Positions 14,929 through 21,098 of a DNA stretch of 21,098 nt are shown here, piece by piece; position 1 is the first letter of the stretch; each line of letters opens with the position of its first letter. This DNA comes from Planctomycetia bacterium (lineage in GTDB: Bacteria > Planctomycetota > Phycisphaerae > Phycisphaerales > SM1A02). The position numbers were made by a program, and so were the translations under genes. The stretch is taken from the NCBI GenBank assembly GCA_005799205.1, contig SYHM01000079.1, forward strand, positions 1 through 21,098, written 5' to 3'. Below the pieces are notes generated by a model. It was not told the origin of the DNA. It did no database searches and was given only the letters and a program-made list of their open reading frames with translations.

Positions 14929-17891
14929 TGAGTCTCTCCTCGTGAGTTCGTGCCAGGCGCGTCGTCACCCCCACCGTCACGCTTGCTCTCTCCCTGCGCC
15001 CTTGACTTTGCGCGCCGTAGTCGATCCATTGAAGACTCTTCGTCTGGTTCATCCCGCTCGGTCGCTGTGCGTGCAGGGTCATGAACGGGTCGCTCGGCGT
15101 GTGAAGGTGTCCGCGGTGGTGGCGCTGGCGCTGGTTCATGTCGATCCGGCGCAGCCTCGCGAACGTTTGACTGGGTGCGCGCCTTTTTCCACGCTGCGAT
15201 GACCTCGCCGCCGGTGCCACGTGCGCCTCCGAACGCCTGCTGCGCGACATCTCGCGCAGACTCTCGGTCGACAACGAGCCGGCGAACTGCGACATCGACG
15301 ACGAGAAGCGCTGCGGCGACAATCGCGAGAATGTCCCAGATGCGCCGGACACTTTGCGGCGCCACGAGGCTGGTTCGGTCAAAGAGGTTTGTCACCGCGA
15401 GGTCGCTCACTCTCAGAATCCGTCCTCCAGTCTCCTCGGCAACGGCACGCAGCAGCGCTGCATTATCGCGGCTCGTGCGAAACTCGCGCGGATAGGCGAG
15501 CGTTACCGCTCCTTGGATCGAGCCGCCAGAGCGCGCGCCGCTCCCGTCGAGAAACCCGATATCGATGAGATAGCAGCCAGTCTCTGAGGTCATGAATCGC
15601 CCCCGATAGCGACCAGGTGCGACTTGTTCGAGCGCCAATCGAGATGGAACTCCATCGGGGCCAACAACGCGCGCATCGGTGCGCATGAAGTTCATGTGGC
15701 CGGACTCGCCACCGATCGCTTCAAGTTCGACTGTTGCCTCTTCGCCATCCAGTCGCGTCTTCAAGAGCATGTTCGATGGTGCTGCAGGTCGCATGAGCCA
15801 CCTCACGATGCGTTCCCACATCCCCTGAAATCCGCTCCATGCTGGCCACGCGCCTCCCCACCTGCCGCTCAGGTCGCTTGTGAACACTGCTGACTTTCCA
15901 AGCCCGTAGTTCCATGATGCGAAGATTGGATCGTTGCCCTCGGTGGTTCGATTCAGAATAGGGATTTGCGCGAGTCCTTCTCGCGGCACCGTGAGCACAT
16001 ACCCCTTGACTGGTGGCACACTTGAAATCCCCTCGACCGGACCGCCAATCGACGGCGAGACCGTTGGCTGAAACTCCCCCTCGACGATCAGATTTCGTGA
16101 GACGAGCGTCGCCTCCTTGATAAAGATCTTGGGAAGCAGTTTCGGATTGCTGACATTGTAAAAGTTACCGCCCGTCCACTCCGCCATCGCCTTCATGTTC
16201 TGCAAGTCTTCTGCCGTTCCATGGCCCGCGATCATGACTGTCGTGATTGTGATCTTCGCCGCCTTGTACTTCGCGAGCAGTTCTTGTTGCGGAGGCGCTG
16301 GATCGCCATCTGAAATCACAATCGCATGGCGCTGGCCAGCTGAGACTTTTTCGAGGCCCGCAAGCGCCGCCGTCATCGACGCGCCGAAATCAGGCATATC
16401 TCCAACTGGCATCGATCGTGCGGCCTTCAGCGCCGCTCCTTTGTCGCCAACGATCTGCATCGGGAAGTACCACCCAGCACCGTTGACACCGTCGGCCATT
16501 CCGTAGTTGAAAACGACGATCCCTGCATAATCGAGCCGAGAGAGTGCGTCGATCGCACTGACAGCGACCTGCTCACTCCAGTAGTTGGCTTGAGCCATTT
16601 CGCACGAATGCATCACGAGTGCGAGCGCGCCGCGCGGAAGTTCGCGCGTCGCAGGCGGATTCAACTGCACGGGAAGGGCTTTCGATGTCTCGCTGTCGAT
16701 CCATCCGCCAGCTCCAAACGATTGATCGCCTCCGACAACCAGAAGCCCGCCCCCCAGATCGTGCACATACGCATGCAAGGCTTGATCGGTCGCGTTCTCG
16801 ATCTCGTGGCGAGCGACATTGATGAGCACCACTGCGTCGTACGCAGCCAGAAACGCGATCCCCTCGCTCAACTGTTCGGGATTGACGACATCAACGACGA
16901 TGCCACCACCACGAAGGGCGTCGACCAATGCTCCCCCTTCGCGACCATCCTGGTCGACGACAAGGACGCGCCCCTCTCCACCGACAAAGATGGTCGCGGC
17001 GCCGCGCTTGTTTTCAACGATGCCATCCTGACTCGCAGCGTCTGGTTCAAAAACCGCCTCATACCGCTGAGCGCCGCTCGCGTCGAGGCTCATCGGAACT
17101 TCGAACGTGTTCGGACCCGCCTTGAGCGTCACAGCAAGTCCATCCCCTGCAGCATCAACATCAAGATCGACCGGCTTGCCGTTCTCTTTGACATAGAGCG
17201 TGCCCGACGCACCGCCCTGAGATCGCAGGAAGAGCTTCAGGTCAGCCGTCTGACCGACTCGTGCGCGAGTCGGCGCGCGAATGCCTTCGAAGATGGTGAC
17301 TCCTGACTGGTTGTACTCAATCGGCAGCACGTCGATCGGAATGTGATTCGCCGTCGCCAACTGAGCCGCCTCGCGCAAACTTCCCGCGGTTTCGTTTCCA
17401 TCCGACACAAGCAGCAGCCGATTCATCGTCTCAGCCGGCAGCAAGGCGAGCGCGCGTCGGACGCCGTGCGCGAGGTTCGATCCATCGAGTTCGCCGCTCG
17501 AGCCACCGAACGAAACCTCGCCGCCAACCGATGGAATCTCGGCAACGGTCGCATCGCGAGCAACGGTCACAACCCCCACGCGATCCGCGCGATGCGGTGG
17601 ATGCCGCGTCGCCTGCTGCAGCGCCGCCTCTGCACGCCCAAGCAGATCACGCGGGATCGATCGACTCACATCTGCAACGATCAGCACAGTGACTCCCTCG
17701 CCCGTGCGCACGATCGATGGTTGCGCAAGACTCAGCGACAAGAGTGCAACAAGGGTGGATCGCACAATTGCGCTCGTCCAAGCCCGCGCAACCCCCGTCG
17801 CGTGGCGTCGACGCCAACTCATCCAGCAGAGCACTGGCAGCACCGCAAGCAGGAGCAGTGCAATGGGTCTTTCGAAGCCAATAGGAATCAT
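14925..17891 (-). CDS. Large membrane protein with VWA and glutamine-amidotransferase-like domains
   Basis: A 988-residue protein. It begins with two membrane helices (about 8-25 and 42-57), then a VWA domain with DVSRS at 74-78 and SDGNE at 163-167. A beta-sandwich linker (about 195-300) leads into a class I amidotransferase-like Rossmann region (about 307-410: VLVVDQDG, then GGGLLVVGGDQSFGAGGW) without a recognisable catalytic Cys-His-Glu set. A second VWA-like fold (about 418-590) has lost the DxSxS motif (it reads MHSCEM) but keeps ISDGDP. One more membrane helix lies at about 850-872, followed by a 114-residue charged, probably disordered cytosolic tail. Similar proteins occur with MoxR clusters in planctomycetes. 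The ATG at 17891 is 15 nt after the permease-NHL stop, with no Shine-Dalgarno; TAGTCT lies 12 nt upstream and might be an internal promoter. Confidence 0.85.
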   Translation of the reverse strand: MIPIGFERPIALLLLAVLPVLCWMSWRRRHATGVARAWTSAIVRSTLVALLSLSLAQPSIVRTGEGVTVLIVADVSRSIPRDLLGRAEAALQQATRHPPHRADRVGVVTVARDATVAEIPSVGGEVSFGGSSGELDGSNLAHGVRRALALLPAETMNRLLLVSDGNETAGSLREAAQLATANHIPIDVLPIEYNQSGVTIFEGIRAPTRARVGQTADLKLFLRSQGGASGTLYVKENGKPVDLDVDAAGDGLAVTLKAGPNTFEVPMSLDASGAQRYEAVFEPDAASQDGIVENKRGAATIFVGGEGRVLVVDQDGREGGALVDALRGGGIVVDVVNPEQLSEGIAFLAAYDAVVLINVARHEIENATDQALHAYVHDLGGGLLVVGGDQSFGAGGWIDSETSKALPVQLNPPATRELPRGALALVMHSCEMAQANYWSEQVAVSAIDALSRLDYAGIVVFNYGMADGVNGAGWYFPMQIVGDKGAALKAARSMPVGDMPDFGASMTAALAGLEKVSAGQRHAIVISDGDPAPPQQELLAKYKAAKITITTVMIAGHGTAEDLQNMKAMAEWTGGNFYNVSNPKLLPKIFIKEATLVSRNLIVEGEFQPTVSPSIGGPVEGISSVPPVKGYVLTVPREGLAQIPILNRTTEGNDPIFASWNYGLGKSAVFTSDLSGRWGGAWPAWSGFQGMWERIVRWLMRPAAPSNMLLKTRLDGEEATVELEAIGGESGHMNFMRTDARVVGPDGVPSRLALEQVAPGRYRGRFMTSETGCYLIDIGFLDGSGARSGGSIQGAVTLAYPREFRTSRDNAALLRAVAEETGGRILRVSDLAVTNLFDRTSLVAPQSVRRIWDILAIVAAALLVVDVAVRRLVVDRESARDVAQQAFGGARGTGGEVIAAWKKARTQSNVREAAPDRHEPAPAPPPRTPSHAERPVHDPARTATERDEPDEESSMDRLRRAKSRAQGESKRDGGGDDAPGTNSRGETQ

Positions 17892-17906
17892 GATCGCGCT
17901 GTCAGA

Positions 17907-20513
17907 CTACCTGAGCGCATCGACCGTTTGTCCGATTGCGATGAGGTGTTCGAGCGGCATCACCTGCACACGACCGTTCGCGCAATCGAGCACATAGACG
18001 CGATGGTCATGCAGCGCAACAGACCACGGCGCGCTGAGGCGGCCGACCGATCGACCACCTCCGCCAGCGATCGTCAGCGATTCTCCTGTGATCGCATCGA
18101 CACGCTGCACCCGACAGTTTCCAAACTCGGCGATCAGGAGTGACCCATCTCCGACGAGAGAGAGTCCGTACGGATATGCCACCTCGCCAGCGTTCCTTCC
18201 AGCACGGCCGATCGCGCGCAGAAATGTTCCGTCGACAGCAAAGACCTGAATGCGGTGGTTACATGAATCGCAGACGAAGAGTTCACGGCCATCCGCTGAC
18301 AACTCGATCGATTGTGGGCGCGCAAACTCGCCATTGCCATCCCCAGGTTGACCAAACTCATCGATGCACTGCCCCGCCGTATCGAAGACCTGAATGCGAT
18401 CATTGCCCCCGTACTCACTCACGAACATCCGACCATCGGGGGCGAATGCGACGTCCGTTGGATAGACGAATTCTCCCCGGCCCTGCCCGTACGAGCCGAG
18501 ACTCTTCACAATCAATCCATCGCGGTCGAAGACGAGAATCCGATGCTCATGGGTATCTGCGACATAGAGCAACCCATCTGGACCAAACGACATCCCCGTG
18601 GGCTTTCCGTTGTCGACCCGTGGCATTCGCCATCCGACCTCGAACGATCCATCGTGACCAAAGCGCTGCACACGGCCGCTCTTGTCCACCACGAAGAGTG
18701 CCCCGGTACTCGGTTCGATTGCAAATGCGCGGGGAACCTCAAAGCGTCCTTCGGTTCGGCCTGGTCTGCCTATCAGTAGATCGGTCGGAAGCGGCGGCGT
18801 CGATTGGTTCGATTCGTCGAATGCCCTCAGTTCGGATTCACGGTCGCAGCCGACAAGCGTGAGCACGAGTGCGAGTCCAATCCACAGGCCTCGTGCGCCG
18901 CGAGTTCGCGGTGACGAACGACCTGGAGTGACGAGCCACATCAGCATCGCACACACGACCACTGTCACGACTGAGAGTGCAGCCATCCACGGGATCGCTG
19001 CACTCACTCCGCTCGAGTCCTGATAGTGGATCGCATTCAATAGTGAACTCGCGATCCAGTCCATTCCAGGGGGCTCGAGCCGTGCTGCGATTGCGGTCTC
19101 GCTTGCCGCGAGCAACGTTGTCACGAGCCATCCACCGAGTACTGCACGAATCATCACTGGCCATCCCATCGTGATGAAGTCACTGGTGGTGCGCCCATGG
19201 ACGACCCAGATCTCGCGCTGCGGCTTGGCGAGCGTTGAGCCCGCCCAGAGCCCTATGACGAAGGCGACTGCACAGAATCGCGCGCTCTCTGCAATGCTCA
19301 CGATGAGCCACGAGTCATACACTCCTCCTCCACCTGGCAGCGAACGCCAGAACTGCGCCGTGAGAAGTGCCACTGTGGTTGCTGGTGCCGCAAGTGGAAC
19401 AAGCGCAAGCGCGAGCAACACGACGATCGTCCGGCGACCTCCGCCGAGAGAGAGCGCAGCACCGGCGAGTGCGACGGCACTACAGATCAGGCCTGCGACC
19501 ATGGCCATCGAGAGTGTGTTGAGTGCGCCTCGTGCGTGCAGAGGTGCAAGCGCCCCAGGCGATCCATTGACTTCGATGGCGAGCAGCACAATTGGCAGCA
19601 ATGTCAGCAGGACTACCAGCGCAAGCGCACACGTGACTCCCAGTCGATCGGATGCTCGTCGATGAAGTCCTTCCTGCTCGGACGCACTCACCTCGCTCCA
19701 CTCACGCACCGCGCGTGCGAGGAAGCGCGACACGATCACACTTGCAGCGACTGCGATCGCCAGCGCCGGCAGTGCTGCGCGAAAGACGCTGCGTGCACTC
19801 GCACCTGCGGCGTCAAGTGCTCGAATCTCAGCGGCCGTTGTGGCAACCTGAGCCGCGTCGAAGGCAACGGTCTCTCCGAAAAGGACGAGCATGACGACCG
19901 TCGCGCCGAGCCCGAGCGCAGATCGGTCGCACTTCCACCACGCGCGAAGTCGCTCGCTCATCGATGCGCCGTCAAGATCGAGGAGCACTTCCGTCGACTC
20001 GTCACTCGCTGCGTGTCGAAGGGCGCAGATCCATGCGACGATCGGCCAGCTCCACGCGACAAGCGCGATTGCGAGCACCCCGCCACGCAACGAACCCGTG
20101 AGGTCGTGCGCGATCGCGCAGTCGGCAATGACGTTTCCAGGCCGAAGAGTCCGCCACCAGCAGAAAAAAATCGCGTACGCAGGAATCAGCGACGCACCCA
20201 CGACGAGTGCGCGAAGTATGGCCCCGCCACGGCGTAGCGCCCGACCAGGCATCCAGCCGACCATGGCGCTCGCGCAGGCGATGCCAACCGACCATGCGAG
20301 TGACTTGGCGAGCAGCATGCTCGGTTCGAAGGCCTCGCTCGACTCTGCCGAAAGTGCCGTGGTGTTCTTGGGTCCGACGAGCGCAATCAGACAAGCCCAC
20401 ACGATCGGCACTGCGCACAACGTCACCATGCACAACCCCCCAGGACTCGCCACGATCATCGCGCAATTCACTCTCGGCGACTGCCCGCCTCCCCCGCGAC
20501 GGGGCATCGTCAC
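17907..20513 (-). CDS. Two-domain ABC permease fused to an NHL-repeat beta-propeller
   Basis: An 868-residue protein. Residues about 1-540 form an FbpB/ThiP-like ABC permease with around 12 membrane helices in two halves; the second half keeps an FbpB-like end (SETAIAARLEPPGMDWIASS). The frame continues through a basic linker (TPGRSSPRTRGAR) into a hydrophobic segment GLWIGLALVLTLVGC ending at Cys556, then six NHL repeats (about 590-868; for example DGLLYVADTHEHRILVFDRDG). By the positive-inside rule the propeller would lie outside the cytoplasmic membrane. Such a protein would move a small ligand delivered by the upstream binding protein. The GTG at 20513 is chosen because it overlaps the upstream stop as GTGA and has GGGAG 8 nt before it; a TTG at 20534 is the longer alternative. 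No ATP-binding subunit gene is in the window. Confidence 0.85.
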   Translation of the reverse strand: MTMPRRGGGGQSPRVNCAMIVASPGGLCMVTLCAVPIVWACLIALVGPKNTTALSAESSEAFEPSMLLAKSLAWSVGIACASAMVGWMPGRALRRGGAILRALVVGASLIPAYAIFFCWWRTLRPGNVIADCAIAHDLTGSLRGGVLAIALVAWSWPIVAWICALRHAASDESTEVLLDLDGASMSERLRAWWKCDRSALGLGATVVMLVLFGETVAFDAAQVATTAAEIRALDAAGASARSVFRAALPALAIAVAASVIVSRFLARAVREWSEVSASEQEGLHRRASDRLGVTCALALVVLLTLLPIVLLAIEVNGSPGALAPLHARGALNTLSMAMVAGLICSAVALAGAALSLGGGRRTIVVLLALALVPLAAPATTVALLTAQFWRSLPGGGGVYDSWLIVSIAESARFCAVAFVIGLWAGSTLAKPQREIWVVHGRTTSDFITMGWPVMIRAVLGGWLVTTLLAASETAIAARLEPPGMDWIASSLLNAIHYQDSSGVSAAIPWMAALSVVTVVVCAMLMWLVTPGRSSPRTRGARGLWIGLALVLTLVGCDRESELRAFDESNQSTPPLPTDLLIGRPGRTEGRFEVPRAFAIEPSTGALFVVDKSGRVQRFGHDGSFEVGWRMPRVDNGKPTGMSFGPDGLLYVADTHEHRILVFDRDGLIVKSLGSYGQGRGEFVYPTDVAFAPDGRMFVSEYGGNDRIQVFDTAGQCIDEFGQPGDGNGEFARPQSIELSADGRELFVCDSCNHRIQVFAVDGTFLRAIGRAGRNAGEVAYPYGLSLVGDGSLLIAEFGNCRVQRVDAITGESLTIAGGGGRSVGRLSAPWSVALHDHRVYVLDCANGRVQVMPLEHLIAIGQTVDALR

Positions 20514-21098
20514 GGTCGTGACTCCCGCCGGCAAGCAGCCAAGAACTCAGCGACGGCACCATCGATGCCGGCAGCGAGTTCATCCGCGTCGAACTCCATC
20601 GGATCGTCGACCCGCTCAAGCAGCACCTCTGCGCACTTCGTTGATCGCAGTGGAAGCCCCTCTGGAGCGTTTGAGGTTGTGAGAGATGCATCCTGTTCGA
20701 GCAGCGTCCCCTGCGTCGATTCATGCATCCACTGCGAGACCTGGGGTGAGAGCAGAAACGACAGCAGCTCATTCGCCTCGGATGGATGGGGAGCGTCCGC
20801 AACAAGCGCGACGCTCGCTGGGATCACCATTGGACCGGCACCGCTCGTTGACGGAAGCTGCCTGAGCGCGACGAGTTTGAGCGCCGATCCACCTGCGACC
20901 GATCCATAGACATCATCGGTGTCGGTCAGCCCGATCGCCGCCTCGCCGCGCGCCACGGCGTCGACGACCGCGGCGTTTCCACCAGGAAGAATGAGAGGAT
21001 CGTTGTCGGCCATCCCTCGCACCCATGCGCTCCATCCGCCTGCGTGATCGCTCTCGACAAGTCGCGCGAACGCGCCGATGTGCCCGCGCGTGGTGCCA
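20510..21098 (-). CDS. ABC transporter substrate-binding protein, FbpA-like (5' end outside window)
   Basis: The last 195 residues of an extracellular solute-binding protein; the gene starts beyond the right edge. The visible part runs from GTTRGHIGAFARL through LILPGGNAAVVDAVARGEA and AIGLTDTDDVYGS to the typical closing block (SVALVADAPHPSEANELLSF, then LLSPQVSQWM). This pattern matches iron(III)/FbpA-type binding proteins. Where ferric-binding FbpA proteins have two adjacent iron-ligand tyrosines, this one reads LTDTDDVY, so ferric iron bound in the usual way is unlikely. It feeds the permease encoded next, with a GTGA overlap. The signal peptide cannot be seen because the N-terminus is missing. 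Confidence 0.85.
   Translation of the reverse strand, partial: GTTRGHIGAFARLVESDHAGGWSAWVRGMADNDPLILPGGNAAVVDAVARGEAAIGLTDTDDVYGSVAGGSALKLVALRQLPSTSGAGPMVIPASVALVADAPHPSEANELLSFLLSPQVSQWMHESTQGTLLEQDASLTTSNAPEGLPLRSTKCAEVLLERVDDPMEFDADELAAGIDGAVAEFLAACRRESRP

Overview
The window looks like part of the chromosome of a planctomycete, most likely of the Phycisphaerae/Phycisphaerales type. This is an inference from GC-rich coding DNA with almost no intergenic space, a secreted protein ending in two dockerin-like calcium loops of the kind abundant in that group, MoxR/DUF58/von Willebrand (VWA) clusters, and a CdsA with a signature variant. I see no rRNA, tRNA, insertion sequence, CRISPR array or prophage. 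The window is about 97% coding.

Layout. (1) 171-4950, minus strand, transcribed right to left: a DASS/SLC13 anion:sodium symporter, a TPR-sulfotransferase, an RluA-family pseudouridine synthase and the tRNA uridine hydroxylase TrhO, with gaps of 16 nt, an ATGA overlap and 7 nt. (2) 5008-6408, plus strand: a solitary HicA-like protein and a secreted C-type-lectin-like protein with a C-terminal calcium-loop tail. (3) 6428-7084, minus: a winged-helix regulator, divergent from cdsA (7184, plus), which is followed by a coiled-coil/zinc-ribbon protein. (4) 8881-10244, minus: pyrD followed by a small zincin-like metallopeptidase joined by a GTGA overlap. (5) 10278-10934, plus: a TPR domain fused to a YggX-type Fe(II)-trafficking domain. 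(6) 10920-21098, minus, running in from beyond the right edge: an ABC substrate-binding protein (partial), a two-domain ABC permease fused in frame to a six-repeat NHL propeller, a large VWA/glutamine-amidotransferase-like membrane protein, a MoxR ATPase, a DUF58 protein and a BatA-like VWA membrane protein. Successive genes overlap by GTGA or ATGA, except for one 15-nt gap.

How the genes fit together. MoxR ATPases work with DUF58 and VWA proteins as chaperones that remodel or mature (often metal-loading) other proteins. Here that module is apparently co-transcribed with an uptake transporter whose permease carries a propeller predicted to lie outside the cytoplasmic membrane. This is the most unusual thing in the window. 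A second notable protein is the TPR-YggX fusion.

A pattern seen across the window: genes that begin a transcription unit have a TANNNT-type hexamer 6-10 nt before the start codon and no obvious Shine-Dalgarno, which implies leaderless or nearly leaderless mRNAs. Several internal operon genes instead have GGAG/GAGG-type sites. The palindrome CGATCG is also far more common than base composition predicts. Database comparisons were not possible; all family calls come from reading motifs.
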